A stretch of 64,000 bases of DNA from Ctena decussata. Its lineage: Eukaryota > Mollusca > Bivalvia > Lucinida > Lucinidae. The position numbers and the translations under genes were made by a program. The notes beneath the pieces are model-generated. The model was not told where the DNA came from. It worked only from the letters and a program-made list of their open reading frames with translations, and did not search any database. Of the stretch, positions 9,789-20,315 are shown piece by piece. Location: NCBI GenBank assembly GCA_963989385.1, contig OZ022509.1:75414667-75478666 (forward strand). Direction: 5' to 3'. Within the stretch, counting starts at the first letter, position 1; each line of letters starts with the position of its first letter.

Positions 9789-10180
9789 TTTTTCTTTGTA
9801 AGTTCTTTTGTTGCAGAGCAGTCATCGATGATGTACAATGTGGGTCGGCCAGCAAAATTATCAAAAAAATAACGCAGCAGTTCTTGGAGTCTTTCTGTTC
9901 CATCTGACATCACAGGATTTACTATAATTATGCTTTTGTCTTTTGGACGCCGCACGTCACCAATCCAGCTCCTGGTTTTGTAGGCCTTGTTCCACTCAAT
10001 GGTGGGGCAAAGTATGACTATCTTTTCAAACACACCTCTGTATTCTTTTTCAAGTAAATCTAGGACAAACAAACTCTTACCACATCCCGTTTGACCCGAG
10101 ATGACAGCTGAGTGTGGATATTTTGGAAACTCAATATTTGACTTCACTAAATCTTCCATCTTCAAAATGGATTTGCGCAT
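9789..10180 (-). pseudogene. A32-like packaging ATPase, N-terminal part with Walker motifs
   Basis: FtsK/HerA-type ATPase that would pump viral DNA into the capsid. ATG at 10180, with an alternative in-frame ATG 7 codons in. Walker A is 'SGQTGCGKS' (about residues 28-36) and Walker B is 'PTLYIIDD'. The gene runs into the LINE A target duplication at 9800. The apparent C-terminal 'NDDDDD...HWVICV' of the open frame (to 9728) is not ATPase. It is the antisense translation of the LINE (ATC)n tail and 3' end. The gene continues at 3678-3974. Its start lies inside the end of the capsid gene (10131-10248), an overlap of about 50 bp in another frame. Confidence 0.9.
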
Positions 10181-10248
10181 CTTGTATTATAAAAAGGTAG
10201 ATATTTAAATTTTCATCTGCTCCTTGTTCTTTTTCAATTTGGATTGTT
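10131..10248 (-). pseudogene. MCP: Polinton major capsid protein, C-terminal end
   Basis: This is the last part of the capsid gene whose main part is at 34885-36046. LINE B separates them, with the 14-bp duplication caatttggattgtt at 10235-10248 and 34885-34898. In the capsid frame it encodes 'LNIYLFIIQDAQI' and a short 'DGRF' ending, and stops at a TGA at 10131-10133. That ending resembles the C-termini of known Polinton capsid proteins. It overlaps the ATPase start in a different frame. Confidence 0.8.
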
Positions 10249-10356
10249 CCCCGGGAATCTTCCCGCCTTGTCGTGGCCCCGGGGCTCAATTCTCAAAGGG
10301 GACATCTCTGGACTCAGAGACAGTGAATGTCCCCTCTGCGAAGAGCTAAGTGGAGG
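10249..10356 (+). ncRNA. HDV-like ribozyme candidate at the LINE B 5' end
   Basis: It has the same layout as in LINE A: P1 ccccggg/cccgggg, P3 gcc/ggc, joining ctaagt, and P2 cttcc/ggagg. The P4 core is ggggac/gtcccc, a compensatory change relative to ggagac/gtctcc in LINE A. One outer P4 pair is lost. The compensatory change is the best sequence evidence that the fold is selected. Confidence 0.5.
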
Positions 10357-10786
10357 TACCACCTGTTTGCCGTGGGTGGCGTCCCGTAAGCCGGATGAAG
10401 GGATCCTGGAGGTTGAGAGGCATCCCAGGGATCTCCAGGTGTTTCAACACACCTCTTTGGCCCTGATTTCGGTGTAGACGGGTGGCTGTGTGGACCCGGC
10501 ACAGTCAATCGGCTAGTCGTGCCAGCTCTGGGATCTTTTGCTTTCTTTTCCTTTCTTTTGTATCGTTCTGATACCGACCGTATGCCCATATGTCTTTCCT
10601 CTATAACCTTTTCATTCCTGGGAGCGGCGGCTCAACGGGTCAATCGTGCAGCATTTCAGTTGTGCGAGTATTTCTTCTGTGTATCTCTAACACTTGTGAG
10701 TAGGAGATCCACTCCGTTAAAGTGTTCCCTTGTTGGGCTCCAAGGCGGGTGGGGAGCATAGAAGATGAAAAAATTTCAGTGGAATT

Positions 10787-11000
10787 ATGGGGTTAAACAA
10801 ACGGAAAAAATCGAATCAGTCATCACTGTCTTCGTCAGAAACTGAGTGCTCAGACAATGAACCAGATAATTACCCTTTACCTCAGACAGTTCAAACATTT
10901 CCGCGCTTCATCATCATAGAAGCTACTGATCAGGATACCAGCATTACTTCACTTTCCCCTTTTGTGATTCAAAAAGTTCTGCAAAGTATTGCTGGTGAAC
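10787..11000 (+). pseudogene. LINE B ORF1, first part (cut by the LTR element)
   Basis: The ATG at 10787 opens an ORF1 like that of LINE A ('MGLNKRKKSNQSSLSSSE', 'SLSPFVIQKVLQSIAGE'). After about 71 codons it runs into the 5' LTR, and the frame closes at a TAA in the first bases of the LTR. The gene resumes at 23042 after the 3' LTR, with 'gaac' duplicated. Confidence 0.9.
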
Positions 11001-11619
11001 TGTAACAAAGTGAAGGCAAAAGTCATTTATTTTAATATTGTTACCAGGACAACCAAATCTATATGTTTAAGGTTTACATTATGATTAGATGGGTTGATTA
11101 TGTTTATTTGTAAGTAACACCTGTAAGATACGCTTAGTTAAGCTTAAATCAAGTGTTTCAACTTAAGGCACGTTTCTGAATACATAATGAGCTTATGTTT
11201 CAACTTAAGGCACGTTTCTGAATATTTAATGAGTTTATCTTATCATTATTCATTAAGTTCATGTAAACTTCAAAGGGTTTATGTCTAAGTAATTTAATTT
11301 CCCATTAGTTTATCTCTAATTTAGTTAATTTCTTATCTTAATTTATGCAAAAGCATGCTTTAGAAAGTTCTAGAACATAATTTGCATAGTAGGTTATTTG
11401 GTTATTGTAAAACGCGATTGTGTTTATCTAGGGGATTTTCAATGACTAATGTTAAACTATATAAGTGGCGGTTGTCCTGGCTCAGAGTCTTTCGTTTTTG
11501 GTCATCTTTGGGAACATGTTAAAATCTGAAAACTTGAAATAAAACTATACGATCACATTTGAAAAATAAATAGTTAAAAACTTATAAAGACTTGAGTGCT
11601 TTCCTTTGACTATGCCACA
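11001..11619 (+). repeat. 5' LTR
   Basis: TG...CA ends. It contains two direct repeats of about 42 bp (about 11157-11240, each starting gtttcaacttaaggcacgtt), an HSE-like and an octamer-like site, a TATA-like box (tatataagtgg near 11459) and AATAAA signals (near 11540 and 11567). The same order occurs in the 3' LTR. Confidence 0.95.
11363..11387 (+). promoter_or_regulatory. Heat-shock-element-like triplet and octamer motif in the LTR
   Basis: gaaagttctagaa at 11363-11375 is a perfect three-unit heat shock element (GAAnnTTCnnGAA). Directly after it lies atttgcat (11380-11387), the reverse of the POU/octamer consensus. Both lie about 80-100 bp upstream of the TATA-like box. The same sites are present in the 3' LTR. 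Function is inferred from consensus only. Confidence 0.45.
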
Positions 11620-11628
11620 CATTCTTTT

Positions 11629-11645
11629 TGGTGCCGTGACCAGGA
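11629..11645 (+). promoter_or_regulatory. Primer binding site candidate
   Basis: tggtgccgtgaccagga lies 9 nt after the 5' LTR. It begins with TGG, complementary to the CCA end of a tRNA. I cannot name the tRNA with certainty. The rest of the leader (11646-12101) is A-rich and has no convincing ORF. Confidence 0.6.
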
Positions 11646-12101
11646 TATTAAAGAAAAAAAAAACTGTTTTTACTAATACGAGCGGGTTTGAACGGTCACA
11701 GGAAACAAATTTTTGAAGATAAAGTTAAAAGCGAAAACTAAAAAAAAAAAAAGAAGAAAAAAAAATGACAAATTAAAGTTGTTCCGGTCTGGCTAGGAGT
11801 AAAATGAACAGTGTTTTACATGGAATGTGGAACTAAGCAGTAAAAGAAAAAGACACACCGTCGACAATACTGGTTCTGTTTTATCTTGGAAAACGATAGT
11901 GAGATACATTTAAAACAACTGAAAGGTGGACAAAGCTTATGATACGAATGAGAAATCATAAAATAAGACTTCAGTGACTGTCAAGACTTCAAGGACGAAA
12001 AAAACTTCAGGACTTCTATTCCAATAAGCGAGAAAAATTGCCTTCAAATTATTCAAGGAGTAGGTAAGTGACATTTTGATTTCCTTGTCCTATACATAAA
12101 A

Positions 12102-12971
12102 ATGGCTGACCAGGACATAGGTGCTGTTTTTAATAACCTTGCAGCTCAGATGGCAAATGTTTCATCGGCAGTAGGGGCGCAAGGTATTGCACATTTCATA
12201 ACACCCTTTGATGGGAATGATAAAATGTTCAAAACGTGGATGAAATCGATTGAAAAATATGCTTGTTTGACGGGGTTAGGTCCTGATAAGGTTAAAATGG
12301 TGGCATATCAATCAAGTAGGGGAGCTGTAAGTGATTTTATTCATAGATACATAAATGACTACCCAAATAATTCGTGGGATCAATTAAAACGGGAGTTAAC
12401 TTCCAGGTTTGCTGAAATAACAGACCCACAGCATGCATTTATGTTATTAAGGAAAGTTAAACAAACTCCAAATGAAAACGTGCAGCTCTTCGCAGAAAGA
12501 CTGTTAGCACTGGCTGAAGAGGCCTTTGCAGATCAGCAAGGTGGTTTGCAAACTGTGGAGACACAGTTAGTGGGATTTTTTATTGACGGGCTAGCACATG
12601 ATTATCTAAAAATGAAAGTAATGAGAGATAATCCAAATACTCTTGGTGCTGCAGTAGCGAGTGCCATGGGTGAACAAAATTTAAGGAAACGATTTGAGTT
12701 AAGGGCAGGTCAATCATCAAATCAACAACAGGAACCAATGGAAATTGATCACTCTCGACCGGATAGACGTTGCTATAAATGCAATAAGTTAGGTCATTTT
12801 GCACACAAATGTAAACTGAGGATTGTTAATTCATTAATGGACGGACGGCAGACCTACAGTATGACAAAAAGAGACATTGTCTGTTGGAACTGTGGCAAAA
12901 AGGGGCACATAAAGCGGTATTGCAAAGAGCCTCTAAAAGACAGTAAATCAGTGAATAAGCAAGAAAACTAA
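12102..12971 (+). CDS. gag: Gag polyprotein of the gypsy-type element
   Basis: Structural protein that forms the particle and packages RNA. 289 aa from ATG 12102. A capsid-like retrotransposon gag domain spans about residues 35-200 ('FDGNDKMFKTWMKSIEKYA', 'WDQLKRELTSRF', 'QLFAERLLALAEEA'). Two CCHC zinc knuckles follow at about 223-236 ('CYKCNKLGHFAHKC') and 260-273 ('CWNCGKKGHIKRYC'). The pol frame is open in the -1 frame across the gag stop, so pol is probably made by frameshifting. I do not see a clear slippery heptamer at the stop (gaaaactaa). Confidence 0.92.
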   Translation: MADQDIGAVFNNLAAQMANVSSAVGAQGIAHFITPFDGNDKMFKTWMKSIEKYACLTGLGPDKVKMVAYQSSRGAVSDFIHRYINDYPNNSWDQLKRELTSRFAEITDPQHAFMLLRKVKQTPNENVQLFAERLLALAEEAFADQQGGLQTVETQLVGFFIDGLAHDYLKMKVMRDNPNTLGAAVASAMGEQNLRKRFELRAGQSSNQQQEPMEIDHSRPDRRCYKCNKLGHFAHKCKLRIVNSLMDGRQTYSMTKRDIVCWNCGKKGHIKRYCKEPLKDSKSVNKQEN

Positions 12972-13015
12972 GGTCCTTCTTCTTTGATGAAGCCGAAGGA
13001 AGGAGGAAGAAAAAT

Positions 13016-16000
13016 ATGCCAGTTTATAAAATAGATTTATTAGGTAATCCAAATTCTTGTTTAGTTAAAATTGGAAAACAAGTATTTCGCTCTCTCGTCG
13101 ATTCTGGAGCCGAGGTTTCATTGTTACATCGTAGAGCATATCAAAATTTGAAAGACAAACCAAAATTAATGAATAAAAAAGTTTATTTACAATCAGCAAG
13201 TGGTCAGTCTCTGATAGTTGATGGCAGCATAAACGTAGAAATTGAATTACGAGGAATTAAATTAAAGCAGACATTTTATGTGGTGAAAAATTTGAATAGA
13301 AATATTATCTTAGGAAGGGATTGGCTAAAACAAAACGGGGTTCGACTTTACTATGATTTAGGATGCCTCAGGTTAGGTCAGACATATATTCCTCTCGAGG
13401 AAGATATGCATGTCGCATCAATTGTGAGGATTGCATCAACTGTTACTTTGAAACCGCAGACTGCAAATGTTTGCATTGGACATTTAAGACATAAGTCTGA
13501 TAAAGATGATTTAGGAATACTTGAAATGTCATCAATTGAAAACGGGTATATAAGTACTGAGCCAGGTTTAATGGTAGCCAATACTATAGTTAAACCAAAT
13601 AAAGCGGGAAAATTTCCTGTCATGATAGTTAATAATACAAATTAAACTCTTAAATTAAAGAAGGGATGTGTAATAGGAAAAGTAGCAGGGGTTGCAGAAA
13701 TAAATTTAATTGGTATCAAGGAAGAATTAACTCAAAGAAAATGTCAATTTGAAAAGAATGTAGATATTTCAGATATAAACGTATCACCAGAACATACAGA
13801 ACTTATTTCCAAATTAATTGGTGAAAACCATGACATCTTTGCAGCCAAAGATGCAGATCTAGGACATACCAATACTGTTAGAATGAAAATAGATACTGGA
13901 GATCAAGCACCCATAAAATTAAGGCCATATAGGACTCCTCTAAACAACAGAAAAGTTGTAGACAATGCCATAGATGAAATGTTAGATGCTAAAATTATTT
14001 CCCGGTCAAAATCGCCATCGAGTTTCCCTGTCGTCATAGTGGATAAGAAAGACGGGTCAAAAAGGTTTTGCGTAGATTTCAGAATATTAAATAAGATCAC
14101 AAAATTAAACTCATACCCACTTCCACTGATAGATGATATTTTAGCATTGCTAGGTAATGCAAAATACTTCACATCATTGGATTTGAAAAGTGGTTATTGG
14201 CAAGTTTTGATATTTGAGGCTGATAGCGAGAAAACAGCATTCACATGCCACAGAGGTTTATTCCAATTTAATGTAATGCCATTCGGCTTATCAAACGCGC
14301 CGGCTATCTTTCAAGAACTCATGTCTATTGTTTTGGCAGACCTAGACCAATTTTCAATTGCATATCTAGATGATATTCTAATTTACTCTTCAACTCTTGA
14401 AGAACATATGTCTCATATTCGGCAGGTTTTTGACAGACTGCGACAGCATGATTTGAAACTCAAACTAAAAAAATGTCATTTTCTTCAAATGGAAACAAAT
14501 TATTTAGGTTTTGTAATCAATCAAAATGGAATAAAACCTGATCCAAAGAAAGAAGAAGCCATTTGCGCTCCGACGAGTGTTACAGAGGTGCGAGGATTCA
14601 TTGGCATGTGTAGCTATTACCGAAGATTTATTCCCAATTTCTCGGAGATAGCAGAGCCAATTATTTCTTTGACGAAAAAATTCGCTAAGTTTAAATGGTC
14701 AGAAAAATGTCAAAACGCGTTTGAATATCTAAAGAACAGCCTCACTGTCATTCCACATTTGGCTTATCCTGATGTGAACAAACCGTATACTTTGTATACA
14801 GATGCAAGTGACACATGCATTGGAGCATGTCTGACACAGCCGAATGATGATGAGGAAGAAGTAATTCCTGGAATTAAGAATGAAAAACCAATATACTATC
14901 TTTCGCATAAGCTGAGTGATACTCAAACACGGTGGTCTACCATTGAGAAGGAGGCATTTGCTATTCATTATGCCCTTCAAAAGCTTGACCATTACTTGCA
15001 TAATGATGAATTTACTGTAAGAACAGATCACAAACCTTTGAAATATCTTTTAGAATCACCAATGCAAAATAAGAAGATACAACTTTGGGCTTTAGGTATA
15101 TCTGGATATAATTGTAAGATAGAGTATATCTCTGGACCAGAAAATACTTGCGCTGATTTATTATCTCGATTACCATCAGAGAAACAAAAAGAAAGCAATC
15201 AAATTCAGGCTGAAACAAACATTGAACCTGATATAAATGACAATACTTTTGAAATAAATGTGCTGAATTCAAATCAGTTCAACATCAAAGATTATGCAAG
15301 CTGTACCGTTGAAGATGAGGCAACTCAGAAAAAACCTATCATATCAGGTTTAGACATGATTGCTGAACAAGCAAAAGATGCTGAGTTGATGGAACTAAAA
15401 ATGCAAGTATCGCATGGACGACCATCTAAATCGACTCAGAAATACTTCATTGTTGTAGACAGTATACTGTATTACATTGCAGACCCTGATAACGAGCCCA
15501 TTTTAAGATTGTATGTCCCTGGGCATTTAAGGGAGAGGGTCGTAAAACAGTACCACGATAACAATGGACATATGGGAATAGACAAAACATTTGACGCAAT
15601 TCGTCAAAAGTATTATTGGCCAAATCTCTACAAATTGTTATATGAGTATGTGTCAAGCTGTATAACTTGTCAAGAACGTAGCATGAAGAAAATTAAACCA
15701 CCATTACAGGAGACCGACATTCCACCATATCCTTTTGCCAAAATAGGAATAGATCTGTCTGGTCCATATCCAACTACTTTGTCTGGCAACAAATACATTA
15801 TTGGGTTCATTGATTTATACAGTGGTTGGCCTGAAGCCTTTGCTGTTCCAGACAAAAGTGCTGATAATATTGCTCACCTTCTAATTGATGAGATCTTTCC
15901 GAGGTTTGGAACACCTTTACAAATCGTTTCAGACAATGGTACCGAGAACGTAAATACTACTGTCCGAGAAACGATGGAGACTCTGAACATTGACCACTGT

Positions 16001-16988
16001 ACAACTTCATTTTATCATCCTCAGGGTAATGCCAAAATTGAAAGATTTCATAGAACTATGCACGACATCCTCTCTAAAAAGTTAGATGAAAATGCAAATA
16101 CCTGGGATTTGTACCTCAATCAGACTTTGGCAGCTATAAGGTTCAATATAAGTGAATCTTCAAAATTTAGTCCTTTCTTTCTATTGTACAACCGAGATGT
16201 CGTACTTCCCATTGATAATCTACTCAAACGTCGTCGGAAATATCAAGGCGAGGCTATGCATAAAATTGCATTAGAGCAACAGCATAAATCTTTTATGTTA
16301 GTACATAAACATCTCAAACGAGCTAAACGCAGACAAGCAAAATATGCTGACAAAAACAGTAAGGATGTAGAACTAGAAGTTGGAGATCCTGTGTTTCTTA
16401 AAAACCATACTAGAAAACACAAACTGGATCGTAGATGGAACCCTTATTGGAGAATAATTCGTAAAACATCTCCAGTAACCTTCCTTATAAGAAATCAGTT
16501 AGATGGCACAACAACTAAGACTCATGCTGAACATTTGAGAAAGGCTAATATAGAAGATTGGGATATTCCCAAGGATGATGTAGGCAGACCTAAAAGAAAG
16601 GCAGCCTATGCCATTCCTCCAAGTGAATCTGAAACTGATGAAAGTAGTTCTGAAGATTCTGAACCCTTGGCTAAGATTGCAAAAAAAATACCGTAAAGAA
16701 AGAGATAATTCAGATGATGAAGATGAAATTACACTTTTTGAATTACAAAGAAGAATAAATATGAGAAATAAAACATCTCATGAATCAGAAACTGAAGGTT
16801 CAAATAATGAAACCGAGGATTCAGAATCGATGGAAAATGAAACGCAAATTTCAAAATCCGAAATTAGGGACACTGAGAATACTATGGAGATAGATCCAAT
16901 CACTCACGAAGTGAGAGATGAACGGTTCAATTTGAACCAGAAAAAGAAAATGAAAAAGCTTTTAAAATGCATAGTTGGCATATTGTAA
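13016..16988 (+). pseudogene. pol: Pol: protease, RT, RNase H, integrase, acidic tail; one stop, one frameshift
   Basis: Retropepsin comes first ('SLVDSGAEVSLL', active Asp near residue 29; 'ILGRDWL'). An in-frame TAA at 13643-13645 follows, after which the same frame is open to 16696. Next come reverse transcriptase ('AYLDDILIY'), RNase H ('YTLYTDASDTCIGACL'), integrase HHCC zinc finger (about 15552-15680), catalytic core ('GIDLSG', 'VSDNGTEN', 'HPQGNAKIERFH') and a GPY/F-like region. At an A8 run near 16680-16687 the frame shifts. The acidic Ser/Glu-rich tail continues to 16988. The domain order RT-RNase H-integrase is Ty3/gypsy. The TAA could be a mutation or readthrough, and mutation is simpler. 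Confidence 0.92.
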
Positions 16989-17051
16989 TTAGGCTTCATG
17001 AAAATTGGTACTAGTACCTGTTGAGAGAAGAACAGTTAACTGTTGAATTAA

Positions 17052-17073
17052 AATTATTGTGTATATTTTCAGG
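17052..17073 (+). promoter_or_regulatory. Splice acceptor candidate before env
   Basis: A pyrimidine-rich stretch ending ttttcag lies directly before the env ATG at 17074. Errantivirus env is made from a spliced RNA, so an acceptor here fits. No donor was identified. Confidence 0.4.
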
Positions 17074-19097
17074 ATGGCGATAGGTAGGGACAAACTATGT
17101 TACTCTGTCGCATTATTACTCTTTGGTGTTGCATTTGCAATTGAAATCAGAGAGAATGTTGTATTTAACAAAGTTAATGATATCATTCTCTCAAGGTCAA
17201 GATGGCTTATGACCTTTATTGTGGATTTGGATTCATATAAGAGTTTCCTCAACAAATTGTCAAAAGACATCGAGAATGCTAATAGCTTGGCGATCATTTT
17301 ATCGGAAAGATATACCAGTACAGCGCATGCCAATTATATGTTGATCTTTCAAGGGCTAAGAAATGAAATAAGAGCAATTTGACAGATGTACGATGCTACT
17401 GTTAAGAGTTACACTGACTATAATTCATTGAGAGACAACTCCTCAAAAAGAGAAAAACGAGCTGTGTTTGGTTTTGGTGGAAAAATTCTTAATTTTCTTT
17501 TCGGTACATTAACTCAAAGTGACCTTGACATTGTACGAAAACATGTTTCAACTCTAGAAGCAAATCAGCAAAATATTGTACATGTTTTGGCTGACAGCAT
17601 AACTATTCTAAATACGTCGAGAATAGAAATTAGCAAAAACAGACATACTATTAATCAGATATTAAAAACACTCTCTGACATTAATAATAAAATAAGTAAT
17701 GTAACTGAGGAGCTAAGCAGCCAAATTTTAGAAATTGAAAATTTTCTGCAAATATATTTGAGACTTGACTTAATTGTTGAAGAACTTAAACAGTCCTCTC
17801 AAAATGCGTTGGTTTTACTAGAAAACCTTAAGTTGCAAATCAGCATGCTATCAGGTGGAAAGTTGTCTCCCTTGATAATTTCTCCCATGAACCTAAGAGC
17901 AACATTAAAGGATATTTCTACAAAATTACCTAGGGCATTTAGACTCCCTGATAGTTTAGATAAGAACCTGTGGAAATACTTTACTTACTTGAGATGTGCC
18001 ACTCTTGTGACTAATAATCAGATTATGATAGTTGTATCTATTCCTATCTTGGATTTCAGTAGTCAATTTGAGGTTTACAATGCACATAATTTTCCAGTGG
18101 CATTGGCAAATACTTCTCAGGAGGCAGACAATAAATATTACATGACTGCCCAAATGGACTTGGATTCATCTATTCTCGCTTTGGATAATGAGAGAAGTAA
18201 ATACATTTTATTAAATCATATTGAAGCCCAAACATGCTCTAATCCATGGTTGTCATTTTGTGAATTTCAAAGTCCCATTTATAATGTTGGTTTACATCAA
18301 AGTTGTGTTATTTCATTATTTCTTGAACAGAATGAAAACGTAAAGAAGTATTGTAAAACCATGGTTCAGTTGGATCCAAAATTACCAATAGCTGAGTTTA
18401 TAAGCCACGATAATAGGTTGGTTGCGACGTCTAACCCATTAGACTTTTCGGTAGTTTGTCAGAACAAATCTGTATCTTCAGTACAAATTAATCCACCAAT
18501 TGGTATTCTACAAGTACACACTTCTTGCATGGCTTCAAATAACTTCTTTTCTTTAGTTTCCCCGTTTGATGGTCGAAGTAAGTATAAACTAAAGGACAAC
18601 ATGTTGGAATTCATGAAAATTAAGTTTGATAAAATTCACTCAAGTCTTTGGAAACCATTGAAGCTTAAGTTTAGAAACATATCTGAAATTCGAATTCCGA
18701 ACAAACTAAAAGACGTGAAACAAATACCCATGGAAAGTTTAATAAGGGAACTAAATACTGTTAAACCTTTGCAGTCCGAGAACAAGCATTGCCATCTTGG
18801 GTGTATTTCATGGTTATAACAATAATTGCCTTAATAATCATGGTACTTATTGTGTTGTATTGTAAATGTAAGCACCGAATGCACGCCTACTGGTTGGCCA
18901 GAAGAGTTACTAATGGACAGGGGAGGTCAGAAAGTCCCTTATCTAGTCCCCATGGTTCGGCAATGGACAATACCAAAAGCATGGATAGTGCTGATCGGCT
19001 GGCTAGGCCGATGCCGAAAGACGGTGATACGGTGAAGCTGGAAATATTATCTAAAACGGAGAAGAAGACTCCTAACATTGACATAACAAGTGCTTAA
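17074..19097 (+). pseudogene. env: Baculovirus-F-like envelope gene, broken
   Basis: An envelope-type glycoprotein gene. Visible parts: an N-terminal signal-like hydrophobic stretch ('YSVALLLFGVAFAIE'), a furin-type site ('KREKR' near 17449-17463) followed at once by a Gly/Phe-rich fusion-peptide-like segment, long heptad-like helices, a Cys-containing ectodomain, and a transmembrane segment ('VITIIALIIMVLIVLYC') with a polar tail. This layout is that of errantivirus/baculovirus F-type proteins. It is broken twice: an in-frame TGA at 17380-17382 upstream of the furin site, and a frameshift between about 18780 and 18819 that separates the ectodomain from the membrane anchor. This copy cannot encode a full product. 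Confidence 0.85.
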
Positions 19098-19435
19098 TAT
19101 AGTTTGTTTTTATATGATGTAGTTAGTGAAGTTAGATTGCATAAGTTGTTCTGTTAATATAGTGTATATAGGTCGTACCTTTAAAGTTTTGTTTTTTTAT
19201 GTTCATTATGCAGTATTATTCAGGATTTCATTAAGGTTAATTGAGTTTAAATTAAGCAATTAGAAAAATCCGGATCAGAAAATTAAACAATTAAGCTTTA
19301 CCAATAAAACAATTATTTTATAATTACAGTAATCGAAATATGCAAATACAAATTTGTATATTATGTTGTGTAAAGTGGAAACTGTTTAAATTGTTTTTGA
19401 CTTTGCGTAAATAAACAGCTTAAAAAGAAAAAGAA
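19098..19435. other. AT-rich gap between env and the 167-aa ORF
   Basis: About 340 bp rich in A and T. I see no ORF, repeat or recognisable site beyond AATAAA-like strings near 19304 and 19410. Confidence 0.4.
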
Positions 19436-19939
19436 ATGGAATCTTTTTTAAGAAGCATTTTGATGGATCTAAACGTATGTATGGACAAAATATTATTGAC
19501 TGAGTTGAAGGATAGGATAGAAAGGTTATGTGATGACCCAACTGCAGACCATCAATGCCGGGTAAGCGGACAAAGTGTGGCATATTGTCGCATGGGACTG
19601 CTCACAAATTACGTCGCTGCGTACAGGGATCTTTCGAGACAATTATCAGTTCCAGAATGTGCTGGATATTTCGAGACCTTATGCTACGGGCAGATGCGAG
19701 AGAGGGGGCATACCCATAACACGGCCCAGCTGTACGCGGACATCAGAAGAATAAGATTGCACCTGCAAGAAAATTATAGTGGGTTATTCGACAACCTGTG
19801 GTGTCAACACCCACAACCAATAGCTGAACAACTGCAAGGGGCAAATACTATCACCTTAATCGACATAGAGGTGGTACCAACGGGATCTGAAGATATTACA
19901 GCCATTGAAATTAGTGACAGTGACTCAGACTCAGAATAA
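19436..19939 (+). CDS. Extra ORF of the retroelement, 167 aa, unknown, SIM-like C-terminus
   Basis: Intact ORF from ATG 19436. It is mostly helical and polar with several Cys residues ('ECAGYFETLCYG', 'NLWCQHPQPIAEQ'). The C-terminus is hydrophobic-then-acidic ('AIEISDSDSDSE'), the pattern of a phospho-regulated SUMO-interacting motif. It lies between env and the 3' LTR, where complex retroviruses keep accessory genes, and it has survived without stops although pol and env have not. I do not recognise a homologue. It could be an accessory protein of the element or a captured host fragment. Confidence 0.6.
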   Translation: MESFLRSILMDLNVCMDKILLTELKDRIERLCDDPTADHQCRVSGQSVAYCRMGLLTNYVAAYRDLSRQLSVPECAGYFETLCYGQMRERGHTHNTAQLYADIRRIRLHLQENYSGLFDNLWCQHPQPIAEQLQGANTITLIDIEVVPTGSEDITAIEISDSDSDSE

Positions 19940-20315
19940 AAGTACAAAAGAAACAAAAAGGGTGACTTGTATATAGTGAAGTGGTTATTATTATTTGTTA
20001 AATAAATTGTTGGTGAAAACAGACTTACTTAACAAGGTTTCTTAAGGTAATCTCTAGAATTATTGTTTATGTGAATATTCATTAATTGTATATTGTCCAA
20101 AATTAGTTAGAGCCATTGTTTTTATGAAATGTTTACTACTTGTATTTAATATTACTAAAATAGTGTGTATTGGTGCATATAAACTGTTATACTCTGAAGT
20201 TATGTATTTCCAATTACAAGCCAACGTGGGCTTGCACAAATTAAAAAAGTTAATAGCAAAATTAATTATTTTAACAGATAAACTAGTATTTTTTAAAGGT
20301 CGTACACGAAATAAA
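19940..20315. other. AT-rich 3' noncoding part of the LTR element
   Basis: Noncoding, AT-rich. It ends where a truncated LINE of the C/D type begins (about 20316). A short frame at 20124-20330 is not convincing. Confidence 0.4.
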
